This document shows, in pieces, positions 18,176 through 28,761 of a DNA stretch of 64,000 nt; position 1 is the stretch's first letter; every line of letters begins with the position of its first letter. The stretch comes from Candidatus Sodalis endolongispinus (GTDB lineage Bacteria; Pseudomonadota; Gammaproteobacteria; Enterobacterales; Enterobacteriaceae): the NCBI RefSeq assembly GCF_018777395.1, contig NZ_JAFJYC010000002.1, positions 793,619-857,618 of the forward strand. Direction: 5' to 3'. The notes under the pieces were generated by a model. The model saw only the letters and a list, made by a program, of their open reading frames with translations, was not told where the DNA came from and did no database searches. The position numbers and the translations under genes are program-made.

Positions 18176-19114
18176 TCAGGATGAGATAAAGCCTTTTTGC
18201 TTTAAGAAATCCGCCGCTACCTTGCTGGCGTTTTGCCCCTCGACGGCGATACTGGCGTTCAGCCGTTGCAGCGTCTCGGTGTCCAGCGCGGCGAAGACCG
18301 GCTTCAACCACTGAGCGATTTCCGGGTGTTGCTTCAGCACCGCCTCACGGATGATCGGCGCCGGCGCGTAAATCGGCTGCACGCCCGCCGGATCGGACAG
18401 GGTATGCAGCCCCAGCGCCGCCACCGGGCCGTCGGTGCCGTAGGCCATAGCGGCATTGACGCCGGACGTCTGCTCCGCTGCGGCCTTGATGGTCACCGCG
18501 GTATCGCCGCCCGCCAGCGACAGCAGTTGATCCTGCTGCAAGGTAAAATGATAGGACTTCTCAAACGCCGGCAGCACATCGGGTCGTTCAATAAATTCCG
18601 CCGACGCGGCCAGTTTGAATTTTCCGCCGCTCTGCAAATAACGGCTCAAATCGGCCAGCGAGTCGAGATGCTGGTCTTTCGCCAATTCATCACGCACGGC
18701 GATAGTCCAGGTATTGTTGGCCGGCGCCGGGCTCAGCCAGACGATATGGTTCTTGTCATAGTCGAGCTGTTTAACTTTTTGATAGCCGGCGTTGGTGTCC
18801 TTCTAGGCCTTATCCTGCTCCGCGGAAAAGAAAAACGCGCCGTTGCCGGTATATTCGTGGTAAATGTCAATCTCGCCGGCGGTAATCGCCCCGCGCAGCA
18901 CTTGGGTCGCGCCCAACTGCAACTTATTAATCGTTTTAACCTGATGGGATTCAAGAACTTGTAAAATAATATTGCCCAGTAGCGATCCTTCCGTATCAAT
19001 TTTCGACCCCACGCGCACCGCCGTATCCGCAGCCAGCGCCGCGGGCGTGATACTGATCATCATGGCAGCGAGCACGAGAGCGCGGCCATAATTAACCATG
19101 GTTGCCATAGACAT
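18176..19114 (-). pseudogene. osmF: OsmF (YehZ) periplasmic osmoprotectant-binding protein, nonsense codon
   Basis: Periplasmic glycine-betaine-like binding protein, first gene of the yehZYXW operon. The ATG at 19114 follows AAGGA. The signal peptide runs to about ALAA. VGSKIDTEGSLLGNIILQVL and YHEYTGNGAFFF are typical of the family. The tryptophan codon after AEQDKA is an in-frame TAG (18803-18805). Downstream, PANNTWTIAVR, LAASAEFIERPDVLP, GGDTAVTIKAAAEQTSGVNA and YGTDGPVAALGL are preserved to the stop at 18176. A single point mutation appears to have killed it. Confidence 0.93.
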
Positions 19115-19288
19115 TGTTTCCTTTTGGAAGTGACGATAATTGGCACCGAACGGGCGTCGCCGATCGGCGGTTTTGCAATAATAGCCCAAAAATGCGGAGC
19201 AATTGGGAAAATGCACGCAGTTACCGCACGTTAGGCGTGAATTTATTTCCCCGAAACGGCAGCAGGGCGCGGGAGACAGGGCATGCCA

Positions 19289-19490
19289 CACGCCTGCGCG
19301 TACGCTGCCGTAAACAGTCTCAGGATGTTGCCCGACTGCGACATACCACAGGTCTGCGCGGGCGCGTGCGTGAAACAGTTAAAGAGGTTGCCCGACTGCA
19401 ATATACCGCACGCCTGCGCGTGCGCTGCCGTGAGATAGTTTCAAGATGTTGCCCGACTGCGACATGCCGCACGCCCGGCCTGCGCAACAA
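19289..19490. repeat. 60-bp tandem repeat, about 3.3 copies
   Basis: Units begin at 19289, 19349 and 19409 (60, 60 and 61 bp), with a partial copy from 19470. Shared words are CACGCCTGCGCGTGCGCTGC and GTTGCCCGACTGCGACAT. The array fills the space between the osmF 5' end and the idi 3' end. The plus strand stays open through the first copies because 60 is a multiple of three. Confidence 0.85.
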
Positions 19491-19526
19491 CAAGGGATGC
19501 CTGGACGCCGCGTCAGCATTGACGGT

Positions 19527-20069
19527 TCAGCCGGTCTTGCGGGCGCGCATAAAAGCGGCGTGATACTCTGGGATCCGTGCCATGGTCAATGTGAACCAGG
19601 GAGTGAAACTGTCTGGTTCACGAGCCAGTTGCGCCACCACCGACGGTAGCGCCTGCCAGCGCCAGGCCATCGCTTCGGCGGGATCGGGCGCGGGCATCCG
19701 GGTAGTGATGCCGAAAAACACATGGCCGAATTCATGTTCAATCAGGCCATCAGGCAGCGGCAGACGGTAGTAAAGTTGAAACACCGGCGTCAGTTCCACC
19801 CGCAGCCCCATCTCCTCAAACAACCGGCGACGGGCGGCGGCGGCGCTCTCTTCTGCCGGCATGGGGTGACTGCAGCAGGTGTTGCTCCAAAGACCGCCGC
19901 AGTGGTATTTCTCCCGCGCACGCTGCTGCAGCAGCAGTTGTCCGGCAGGATTGAACAGATAGACGGTCACCGCGCGATGCAGTGCGCCTTCGCGGTGAGC
20001 CTGAAGTTTTTCCATGGTGCCCACCGTCTGATCCCGTTCATCAACCAGGATAACTTGCGTTAATGCCAT
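19527..20069 (-). CDS. idi: Isopentenyl-diphosphate delta-isomerase, type 1
   Basis: Nudix-fold enzyme that interconverts isopentenyl and dimethylallyl diphosphate for isoprenoid synthesis in the cytosol. Starting at MALTQVILVDERD (180 residues), it shows LFNPAGQLLLQQRA, GGLWSNTCCSHP with the catalytic cysteine and metal-binding histidine, a Nudix-like RRRLFEEMG helix, and LIEHEFGHVFF carrying the metal glutamates. The frame is intact. It resembles the IPP isomerases of Gram-negative bacteria generally and is not especially close to E. coli Idi. Confidence 0.9.
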   Translation of the reverse strand: MALTQVILVDERDQTVGTMEKLQAHREGALHRAVTVYLFNPAGQLLLQQRAREKYHCGGLWSNTCCSHPMPAEESAAAARRRLFEEMGLRVELTPVFQLYYRLPLPDGLIEHEFGHVFFGITTRMPAPDPAEAMAWRWQALPSVVAQLAREPDSFTPWFTLTMARIPEYHAAFMRARKTG

Positions 20070-20237
20070 ATACGCCTCGCTGCGCGCCACCCGGGCCCGA
20101 TCATGCGCCCGGGGACAGATATTGTTGCCCGTGGTCAGAGATGGTAATGAGTTTATCGGCCTGAGAGGATAATGTCTGTGCGGTGAAGTGATATTCTTTT
20201 AAGCGAGCGTCTTTTTTATAGCGTTAGGGTGTCGGTT

Positions 20238-21149
20238 TCAGGCTTCCGGGCGTCCCATACGGCGCATAGCGCGATGCCAGGCGCCATTGCGCACCGACCA
20301 GCGCAAAACATGGGCCAGGGAATGCACCGCCGGCGTCACCAAAACGCGCCGCAGGGCCGGTCTTTCAAGATTCAATTGCGCGCTGGCCCAGTCCGGCAGC
20401 AGATCGATCCCGGCACGCATCAGTAGCCACCCCGCCGGCTGCGCCAATCGGCTTGGCATGGGGGCATTGAGCAGCAACCGCGTCACTTCCCGCGTGCGGT
20501 CATCGCACAGCAAATGCGGCCGCATCGCCTGCAAATACGCTTCAACCGCGGCGCGACTGGCGGGAACGTTGCGCGCACACAGCGCACAGGCCACTTTCAT
20601 CGCCTGACGGTAGTAATCGTCTTGTTCAGCGCCGCTCAGGCGGGGATTGCGAAAGCGCAAATGCGCCGCCAGAAAACTGCGTGCCTCCGACACGTGTACC
20701 CAGGTGAGCAAATCCGGACTGCTGGCTTGATATGCGGCGCCCAACGGATTTACCCCCTGTACCTGCAAATGAATGTAGCGCACTCGTGCGATAAGCCGCT
20801 CGGCGGCGGCGGTGGGACCGAAACTGGTGACAGAGATAAACTGCGCCGTGCGGCGCAGTCGCCCCAGCATATCGCTGCGAAAATCAGAGTGATTCCACAC
20901 CCCCTCCAGCGCCGAGGGGTGCAACATTTGCAGTAGCAACGCGCTGATGCCGCCGCACAGCATCGAGGTAAAGTCGCCGTGCACCCGCCAGATTATCGAG
21001 TCCGGGCCGTATAGGCCCGGATCGCCGGCGGGCTGCGTGAAATCCACCGTGCCCAGGCCGACGCCGCTCAGGCCCAGCACCTGCTGCTCGATGCGCCGCC
21101 GAACGGGCGCCAGCAGGCGGTCCAGATTATTGCAGCGTGAAGCGGGCAC
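20238..21149 (-). CDS. MpaB-like oxygenase family (DUF2236) protein
   Basis: A 303-residue protein of the DUF2236 family, whose characterised relatives (latex-clearing protein, mycophenolate enzyme MpaB) are heme-binding oxygenases. The family signature is seen in DPGLYGPDSIIWRVHGDFTS, and further conserved blocks are LLLQMLHPSALEGVWNHSDF and LLTWVHVSEARSF, which contains the likely heme-related histidine. The GTG start at 21149 overlaps the end of the bglX remnant by 23 bases; no other start is available nearby. The frame is intact. The substrate is unknown. Confidence 0.8.
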   Translation of the reverse strand: MPASRCNNLDRLLAPVRRRIEQQVLGLSGVGLGTVDFTQPAGDPGLYGPDSIIWRVHGDFTSMLCGGISALLLQMLHPSALEGVWNHSDFRSDMLGRLRRTAQFISVTSFGPTAAAERLIARVRYIHLQVQGVNPLGAAYQASSPDLLTWVHVSEARSFLAAHLRFRNPRLSGAEQDDYYRQAMKVACALCARNVPASRAAVEAYLQAMRPHLLCDDRTREVTRLLLNAPMPSRLAQPAGWLLMRAGIDLLPDWASAQLNLERPALRRVLVTPAVHSLAHVLRWSVRNGAWHRAMRRMGRPEA

Positions 21150-23414
21150 GGTTCACTCTGGCCGAATCGAGACCAATCATGACCTCCACCTCTCCCGGCT
21201 CGGTGACAAGCTGCATTTGCTGGTTATAAAACCGCAGCATCGCCGGCGTAACGGTAAAGTGGACCGACCGCGACTCCCCGGCTTTCAGCGCGACCTTGCG
21301 AAAGCCCTGCAACATCGCCACCGGCCGGCTAATGGAGGGGTGACATCACGCAAATAAAGCTGTACTACGGTGGCGCCGTCCCTGTCGCCGTCATTGGTCA
21401 GCGTCACCGTGGCGGTCAGACTGCCGGCCGGCGCCAGTTGCGTCGCCGACAACGTCACCGGCGATACGGTGAAGTGGGTGTAACTCAGCCCATAGCCGAA
21501 TGGAAACAGCGGGCCGTTAGCCTCGTCGTAATAATGAGAGGTATATTTTTCCTGCTTTTGCGGATCATAGGGCCGGCCGGTGGGAAGATGATTGTAATAG
21601 AGGGGAATCTGCCCGACCGAACGCGGGAACGACATCGGCAATTTGCCGGACGGGTTGTGATCGCCGAATAACACATCGGCAATGGCATTCCCCCCTTCGG
21701 TGCCGGGGAACCAGGCCTCAAGCAACGCGTCCGCCTGTTGGTTTTCCTGCACCAGCGCCAGCGGACGCCCATTTAACAGCACCACTACCAACGGTTTGCC
21801 GGTGGCCTTGAGCGCGCGCAGCAGCCGGCGCTGACTTTCTGGAATGGTAATATTGCTGCGGCTGGAGGCTTCATGAGCCCTGCGCTTCGCCGACCGCGGC
21901 GATGATGACATCCGCCTGCCGGGCGGTGCGCACGGCTTCGTCAATCATCGCTTGCGGGGTGCGCGGGTCAACCTTGACGGTTTGTTCATATTGATTGAGG
22001 TAGGCTATCAAATCCTGATGATCGGTAATATTGGCGCCGCGGGCGTACAGGACTTTTACCTTGTCGCCTACCGCATTGCGGATCCCCTCAAGCAGGGTGA
22101 GGGATTGTTCGGCGCGCCCCGCGGCGGACCAGCTGCCCATAATGTCGCGCTTGCTGTCGGCCAGCGGAACGACGACCGCCAGGGTGCCCTGTTTTGGCAG
22201 CGACAGCGTGTTGATGCGGTTTTTCAACAGCACCAGACTCGCGCGTGCGACTTGCCGCGCTTCGGCCCGGTGTAAACGGCTTTCCGCGTTGGTGTCCACC
22301 GGATCGCTGCCCGCCGGCCCGAGATGCACATAAGGGTCGCGGAACAATCCCATATCATATTTGACGTTCAGGACATGGCGCCCGGCGTCATCAAGCGTGG
22401 CCTGACTCACTTCGCCGCGCTGGATAAGTCCCGGCAAATATTTCACGAAATACTCATCGCTCATGCTCATATTGATACCGGCGTTAATCGCCATTTTCGC
22501 TGCCTGTTCGGGATCTGCCGCCACGCCGTGCTTAATGAGCTCTTTGATAGCGCCATGATCTCTGGCGGTGATGCCGGTGAAATGCCACGCTTTGCGCAAC
22601 ACATCCTGCAGCAACCAGCGGTCCACCGTGGCCGGCGTCCCGTTGACGGAGTTCAGCGCCACCATGACGCCGCCGCTGCCAGCATCGAGCGCTGTTTTAT
22701 ACGGCGGCATGTAATCTTGAAACATCTTTTGCGGGATCATGTCCACGCTATTGTAGTCTCGCCCGCCTTCCACCGCGCCGTACAGGGCGAAGTGTTTAAC
22801 GCTGGTCATCAGCGTATGGCGATCGCCGGGATTTTTGCCTTGAATGGCGGTCACCAGCGTGCGGCCGATTTCCCCCGTCAGAAAGGTATCCTCGCCCAGC
22901 CCTTCCGACACGCGGCCTCAGCGCTGATCCCGGGTGATATCCACCATGGGCGCCCAGGTCATATTTAGGCCGTCCTCGCTGCCCTCATAGGCGGCAATCC
23001 GTCCGCTGGTCGCTACCGCCTGCAGATCCCAACTGGCGGCAAGTCCGAGACTGATGGGGAAAATAGTGCGCTGACCATGAACGATATCGTAGGCGAAAAA
23101 CAACGGGATTTTCAGGCGGCTCAATTGCATCGCCTGATCCTGCATGGCACGGATATCCGGGCGGGTAACGGTATTGAAAATACCCCCACCTGGCCTTGTT
23201 GGATCATCAAACGGATGGCGTCTTTGGGATTGTCCGGCCCGACGCTGATTAAGCGCAACTGGCCAATTTTTTCCTCGGTGGTCATTTTCGCCAATAGCGC
23301 ATTGACGAAGGCGTCACGGGGTAAGCGAGGTGAAGGAAGTAAATTATTGTTATCCGCCAAAGCGGGAGCAACGACACATGCCAGCATCAGGCCAAATGAC
23401 CAAAGCCACCTCAT
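21127..23414 (-). pseudogene. bglX: BglX periplasmic beta-glucosidase (GH3), multiple lesions
   Basis: Periplasmic family 3 glycosidase that releases glucose from beta-glucosides. It starts MRWLWSFGLMLACVVAPALA (signal peptide) and keeps KIGQLRLISVGPDNP, KIPLFFAYDIVHGQRT, GLNMTWAPMVDI, TSVKHFALYGAVEGG, the nucleophile region GITARDHGAIKELI, and the C-terminal LNGRPLALVQ, FPGTEGGNAIADVLFGD and FGYGLSYTHF blocks. Damage: a frameshift near 23180, a tryptophan codon changed to TGA at 22918, a frameshift near 21885, and another near 21330. In E. coli it sits beside yehZ and dld; dld is absent here. Confidence 0.95.
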
Positions 23415-23816
23415 AGAGGTTTCTCACAATCGCGAAAGCCAGCCGGCACGTTCCGGTCACGAAAAAATAAGGCGCTACTATGCCATAAATGTGGCATTAC
23501 AAGAGTATAGCGACTCACACAGCATAAAGCCTGCGGTAGATTTATTGAAACGGATTGTTTCTTGGGCTCAGGCCCGCCCACGGCAAATCCTCCACGCCGC
23601 CCCCCCTTCTGTCCGGGGGGCTTGGCAAGCGCCGGAAGCTTTGCAATACTGCCTTACCCTGTAACAAAGTGTTTTTCGCCTATACCGCGCTTTACGATTG
23701 CCGCTTCACGGCATCCGTCGCCTCCGCTACAGGAAAAGGGAACTCGGGTCACTTCTGCCGGGGGCATCGTTTCAGGGATGATCGGGTCTGTTATTACCAT
23801 AAGGCACCGAGAGTGT
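23415..23816. other. Spacer between bglX and the oxidoreductase gene
   Basis: About 400 bases with no gene that I can support. Frames open through it are not protein-like. In E. coli the D-lactate dehydrogenase gene dld follows bglX, but no dld fragment is recognisable. Divergent promoters of the two flanking genes are expected here, but I cannot place them with confidence. Confidence 0.45.
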
Positions 23817-24809
23817 ATGAAATATGTCATTGTGGGTACGGGGAATATCAGCGGCACCTACGCCGACGCGCTGCGGGCGGTCGCAGGATGTGAACTGACG
23901 GGGTTTATCTCCCGCCGGCAAACCCGTCATGGTCTGGCCGGCCAGCCATCCCTGCCTTGCTGGCCGACCCTTGCCGACATCGATGAACCCTTTGACACGG
24001 TCATTGTCGCCACGCCAAACGGACTGCATCCGCAAAGCGCTATCGCGGCTGCCCGCCTGGGTAAGCATATTTTGGTGGAAAAGCCGCTGGCTATCACCGT
24101 CGCGGCCATGGACAGCATGATGGACGCCGCCCGCCAGCGCGGTGTCACTCTGGCGGTCAGCTTTCAGCGCCGTAGCTATCCAGATAATCTGGCCGTCAAA
24201 TCCTTGCTGGCGCGCGGCGCGCTTGGACGAATTTACGCCGCCGATCTCAGTTGCCGTTTCTGGCGCGACCAGCCCTATTATGATAGCGCCGAATACCGCG
24301 GCGGCTATCGGCTCGACGGCGGCGGCGTGTTTATGCAGCAGGCGAGCCACGCGATTGACACCTATATTTGGCTGCTCGGCATGCTCGCGCAGCTGCACAG
24401 CGAGCTGGCCACGTTCGCCCACCGTATGGAAGCGGAGGACCATGGCGCCGTCGTCATGCGCTATGACAACGGCATGATAGGCACCATTGTGGCCTCCACC
24501 TGCGCACGTCCCGGCTACCCGCCGCCGCTGGAGGTGTGCTGTGAGAAAGGGACGTTTACGCTTACGAACGATTGTATCGACGTTTGGCATATCGACGGTG
24601 TCGATAATCCCGCGCACCCGCCTCCGCCGGTGGCGGATAACGGCGCCAGCAGCGCCACGCTTAACGATAGCCGTCGACACCAGGCAATTTTGACGGATTT
24701 CGAGCAGGCCGTCGCCCGCGGGGCGGTTCCGCTGGCCGACGACGACGACGCCCGGCGCGTCACCGAGCTCATCTTGCATATTTACCAACAGCACGAGAGG
24801 AAAGAGTAA
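23817..24809 (+). CDS. Gfo/Idh/MocA family NAD(P)-dependent oxidoreductase
   Basis: Sugar or polyol dehydrogenase of the Gfo/Idh/MocA type, 330 residues. The Rossmann start is MKYVIVGTGNISGTYADALR. VATPNGLHP followed by GKHILVEKPLAIT is the signature with the catalytic lysine (EKP), and GGGVFMQQASHAIDTYIWLLG contains the active-site histidine. The C-terminal half is the alpha/beta substrate domain. I chose the ATG at 23817 because it is the first start giving the Rossmann strand. The stop overlaps the next start (TAATG), so the two genes form a translationally coupled pair. The substrate is unknown. Confidence 0.88.
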   Translation: MKYVIVGTGNISGTYADALRAVAGCELTGFISRRQTRHGLAGQPSLPCWPTLADIDEPFDTVIVATPNGLHPQSAIAAARLGKHILVEKPLAITVAAMDSMMDAARQRGVTLAVSFQRRSYPDNLAVKSLLARGALGRIYAADLSCRFWRDQPYYDSAEYRGGYRLDGGGVFMQQASHAIDTYIWLLGMLAQLHSELATFAHRMEAEDHGAVVMRYDNGMIGTIVASTCARPGYPPPLEVCCEKGTFTLTNDCIDVWHIDGVDNPAHPPPPVADNGASSATLNDSRRHQAILTDFEQAVARGAVPLADDDDARRVTELILHIYQQHERKE

Positions 24810-25264
24810 TGCATCAGCTCAGAGAAGCACGCATTGAGGAGTTGGCCCAACTCACTGAGCTCTGTCTGCAATCCAAAGCGTTATGGGGTTATGACGATGC
24901 GATTATGCAATGCTGCCGGCAGGAGCTGACCTTTCGGCCCGCGGATATGGAAAATTCACTGATTTGCGTGGCGGAAAGCAATAGCCAACTGCTGGGGGTC
25001 GCTCAATTGCAGGTGGATGACGAAGAGGCTTTCCTGGCGCGCTTGTTTGTCTCGCCGGCGCGGCAAAAAGCGGGGATCGGCAAGGCCCTGTTTGGCTGGT
25101 CTATCAAAGCGGCACACCGCGCCGGCGCCGCCACCCGGCTGTTGATTGACGCCGATCCGCTGGCCGCCGGATTTTATCAACGTATGGGCGCGCGCCAGGA
25201 AGGCAGCGTGGATTCCGTCACGGTGCCGGGCCTGCGCATGCCCCGTTTCCGCGTGACGCTGTAG
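24809..25264 (+). CDS. GNAT family N-acetyltransferase
   Basis: A 151-residue acetyltransferase coupled to the upstream oxidoreductase by a TAATG overlap. Motif A is visible as ARLFVSPARQKAGIGKALFGW, followed by RLLIDADPLAAGFYQRMGAR, the usual end of the acetyl-CoA fold. The frame is intact. The pairing with a sugar-type dehydrogenase is suggestive of a shared small-molecule pathway, but that is only inference. Confidence 0.85.
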   Translation: MHQLREARIEELAQLTELCLQSKALWGYDDAIMQCCRQELTFRPADMENSLICVAESNSQLLGVAQLQVDDEEAFLARLFVSPARQKAGIGKALFGWSIKAAHRAGAATRLLIDADPLAAGFYQRMGARQEGSVDSVTVPGLRMPRFRVTL

Positions 25265-25313
25265 ACCTGTCCGTCGGCGCACGGTTTTTACCCCCTTAAG
25301 GGAGAACGCAAGG

Positions 25314-26003
25314 ATGTATCAACTGCATATCGCCAATAAAAATTACTCGTCCTGGTCATTAAGGCCGTGGGTATTGATGAAAGCGCTGGCCGTGCCCTTC
25401 GAGGAGAATTTGCACCCCTTTGCACCGCCGACGGCCGCACAGCCCTTCAGCCGTTTTTCGCCGACCGGTAAAGTGCCGGTGTTAGTCGATGGTGCACAGA
25501 CAGTGTGGGATTCGCTGGCCATTGTGGAATATTTGGCGGAGCATCATCCGCACGTCTGGCCGTAGGCGGCGGCGCGCGCCTGGGCACGCAGCGCCGCGGC
25601 GGAGATGCATTCCGGTTTTGTTACCCTGCGCAATCTCCGTCCGATGTTCTGAGGCGTGCGGGTACGCTTGACGCAGGTACCGCCGGCGTTAGAGAGAGAC
25701 ATCGCCCGTCTGCATGCCCTGTGGCAAGACGGGTTGCGCACCTTTGGCGGCCCCTGGCTGGCGGGTACGGCGTTCAGCGCCGTGGATGCGTTCTATGCGC
25801 CGGTGGTGTTTCGCGCGCAAAGTTTCGGCCTCGCGCTGAGCGCTCCGGCCCAGGCGTGGTGTGAACGGATGCTGGCGCTGCCGTCGATGCGGCTTTGGTA
25901 TCAGCAGGCGCTGGATGAAACCTGGCGCGACGCCGACCATGAACAGGAGATGCTGGCCTGCGGCGAGTTGATCCATGATTTCCGCGCGGCGCTGCCGGGC
26001 TGA
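25314..26003 (+). pseudogene. Glutathione S-transferase family protein, two nonsense codons
   Basis: The start MYQLHIANKNYSSWSLRPWV follows GGGAGAAC. The thioredoxin-like N-domain has FSPTGKVPVLVDG and the glutathione-contacting WDSLAIVEYLAE. After HHPHVWP an in-frame TAG (25563-25565) appears, and after RNLRPMF an in-frame TGA (25650-25652). The frame itself is unshifted and continues with the helical C-domain (GPWLAGTAFSAVDAFYAPVV). Only two point mutations separate it from a full 229-residue protein. Its stop codon is the first base triplet of an 18-bp repeat array. Confidence 0.9.
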
Positions 26004-26072
26004 ACAGCGCGGCAGAATTAAGCGGTGCTACCTGATTGAGCGGTGCGGCCGAATTGAGCAGCGTCGTCGGTA
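26001..26072. repeat. 18-bp tandem repeat, 3 full copies plus a partial
   Basis: Units start at 26001, 26019, 26037 and 26055, with consensus TGAGCGGTGCGGCCGAAT. The first unit begins exactly at the TGA stop of the GST gene. The array lies between it and the convergent pbpG remnant. Confidence 0.75.
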
Positions 26073-26137
26073 TCACCGTTTGGGGGGAGGTCCGATCCGC
26101 GTGCGGGTTCGCGACCAACCGCTTCCTTATCTGTTTC

Positions 26138-27100
26138 TTATTCCAATGATTGCCCATCGTCGCGGCGGGTGTTGCGCGCGGTCTGATCGACCAGGCGCGC
26201 TTTCTGCCGCTTATAATCCAGCGCCGGCGGCGGCACCGGTGACGCTTTGCCGGTTTCAAGCCAGCTGCGGATGCGGTTGGCGTCGGCGAAGTGCGTATAT
26301 TTGCCGAAGGCATCCAGCACCACCAGGGCCACCGGGCGATGATTGATGACGGTGCGCATCACCAGGCAGTGGCCGGCCTGGTTGGTGAAACCGGTTTTGG
26401 TCAGCTGAATAATCCAGTCATTGCGATAGACCAGATGGTTGGTATTGCGAAACGGCAGGGTGTAGGCGGGGTGGCGGAATGTGGCCATGGTTTCGTGCGT
26501 GGTGCTCAATTCGCTCAGCAGCGGATAGTTTTTACTGGCCATCAGGAGCTTGGCGAGATCGCGCGCGGTGGACACATTGTGCATCGACAAGCCCGTCGGT
26601 TCCACATAATGGGTCTGGGTCATTCACAGCGCGCGGGCTTTGGCGTTCATCGCATTGATAAAGGCGCCGTAGCCGCCGGGATAGTGGTGCGCCAGACTGG
26701 CGGCGGCGCGGTTTTCCGAAGACATCAGCGCCAGCAATAGCATGGTGCGGCGATCAATCTCGCTACCGACCCGCACGCGGGAAAACACGCCGCGCAGTTC
26801 CGCAGTCTGGTGGATATCCACCGAAATCATTTCGTTCATCGGCTGTTTGGCGTCCAACACCACCATGGCCGTCATCAGCTTGGACAGCGACGCAATGGGT
26901 ACCACCTTGTCAGGATGGGCGGCGTAGAGCAGATGATTATTCGACATATCCAGCACCAGCGCGCTACCAGACGCTATTTGCAGCGGAGAGACCAGCGGCG
27001 CGGGTTCGGTGCTCAGCGCCGCCTGGGCGGGAGCGACAACCAGATTGCCGAGGGTGAAAAGTGACACGCCAAGATACACGACACGTAATAGAGAAAGCAT
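26138..27100 (-). pseudogene. pbpG: PbpG (PBP7) D-alanyl-D-alanine endopeptidase, single nonsense
   Basis: Periplasmic penicillin-binding protein that cuts peptidoglycan cross-links. Signal peptide residues run 1 to about 28. The catalytic SLSK is at residues 71-74, the SEN motif lies in [20 protein letters not shown], and the KTG box is in [20 protein letters not shown] single in-frame TGA (26624-26626) replaces a glycine codon between MNAKARAL and [12 protein letters not shown]. All other sequence is continuous to the stop at 26138. In E. coli pbpG lies next to dld and bglX, which fits the context. Confidence 0.95.
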
Positions 27101-27424
27101 TATCCGTTACCTGAAAAATACCGCAAGGCCGCAGTGAATTGCGCATAAGTATATCCCATTCACCCAAAACGCGAATCGTCGGGAAGAGGTATTTTTTGTC
27201 ACCTTTTTAACGCGTCCACCGCGCTTGACACAAGGGAATAATTAGCGCTTGTCTTGTTAATTCTGCTTCGCTGGGTATGCTGGACGCAGGTGTTTTAGCA
27301 TTTAATGGCGTAACGACATTTCCTGTCGTGCGTGGACTGGTGTTTAGCGAAAATCCTTTTACCCTTAATGACACAGTTTCCTTTTATTCTGGCGCAGCGC
27401 TTGCCACGTTAGTTGACGGAGCCT
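27101..27424. other. Spacer between pbpG and the efflux operon
   Basis: About 320 A+T richer bases containing no supported gene. It should hold the divergent promoters of pbpG and the EmrA-like gene. A candidate TTGACA hexamer lies at about 27224, but no clear -10 follows at standard spacing. I see no operator-like palindrome. Confidence 0.4.
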
Positions 27425-28761
27425 ATGGACAGCCACAAACCCAAGCACACTTCCGATGCATCCCGACCCAATGACGACGCTGACCGTCATATTCCGCCGT
27501 CTGTAGGCGCTGCCGGCACCGACAGCGATACCCCTACCGGCCCCCCCGGCCCGGGGACGAAGGTGGCGCGTTCCGCGCTGGCGACACCCGGCGGGAAGAC
27601 GATAACCAGAATAGCGGTAATGGCCCGCAGCCGGCGGTTAACCCCCGGGATGGCGGTCATGGCGCCCAGCCGCAGGATAACCCCCGGGAGACGGATGATG
27701 ACGGCGGCAACGAACGCAAGCGCCCCGGCAAAAAGCCGCTGATTATTCTGGCGGTGGTGGTGGTGGTCATGCTTATCATCGGCCTGTGGTTCTGGCTTTC
27801 CACCCGCAACCAGGAAACCACCGATGACGCCTTTACTGAGGGCAATGCGGTTACCGTCGCGCCGAAAATATCCGGCTATGTGGTGAAACTGCTGGTCAAA
27901 GACAACCAGCGGGTGCACGTGCACCATGGCGATCTTCTGGTGCAAATAGACCCGCGCGATGCGACCGCCGAGCGCGACCGCGCGCGGGCGCAGTTGGGTC
28001 TGGCGCAGGCGCAACTGCATCAGGCGCAGGCGCAACTGGCGCTCTCCCAAGTGCAATACCCCGCTCAACTCGCCCAGGCCAAAGCCCAACAGGCCCGCGC
28101 TGAAGCCAGTTTACAAAATGCCGAGGCGGACTACCGCCGGCAGCGCGGCGTCGATCCCCGCGCAACCTCGCAGCAAAACATCGATAACGCCAGCGCCCAG
28201 TTGCGCTCCGCCCGCGCCGAACTGGCCAACGCCCAGGCGCAAGTCGAGGTCGCCGCCCAAGTGCAGTTGCAGGTGCGTCAGGCCGAGACCAATGTCGAAG
28301 CGCGCGAGCGTCAGGTCGATCAAGCGCAGGCGCAGTTGGAAACCGCTGACCTCAATCTCTCCTACAGCGACGTGCGCGCGCCGTTCGACGGTTTCGTGAC
28401 CCGGCGCAATGTCCAGCTCGGCACGCTGGTAAAGGCGGGCAGTTCGCTGTTCTCGGTGGTCTCGCCAGACATCTGGATTACCGCCAATTTCAAGGAATCC
28501 AAGCTTGAGCGCATGCGTCACGGCAACCAGGTGGAAGTCACGGTGGATGCCTATCCCAATCTCACCTTGCACGGCCATGTCGATAGTATTCAGCAGGGAT
28601 CGGGCTCGCGCTTTTCCACCTTTCCGGCCGAAAACGCCACCGGCAACTTCGTGAAGATTGTTCAGCGGGTCCCGGTCAAAATCGTCATCGACAGCGGCCT
28701 GGATACCAACACGCCGCTGCCGCTGTGGCTGTCGGCCGAGCCGAAGGTCATGCTTGAATGA
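27425..28761 (+). pseudogene. EmrA-like HlyD-family membrane fusion protein, frameshift in a C7 tract
   Basis: Periplasmic adaptor of a tripartite drug efflux pump. It starts MDSHKPKHTSDASRPNDDAD. The frame then has to shift by one base in a run of seven C at 27541-27547. Beyond it, a charged linker leads to PLIILAVVVVVMLIIGLWFW (one transmembrane helix), the first lipoyl half (TVAPKISGYVVKLLV), a long alanine/glutamine coiled coil (about 150 residues) and the second lipoyl half VRAPFDGFVTRRNV. A one-base loss from C8 explains the shift. The remainder is intact. The stop overlaps the MFS gene start (ATGA). Confidence 0.85.
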
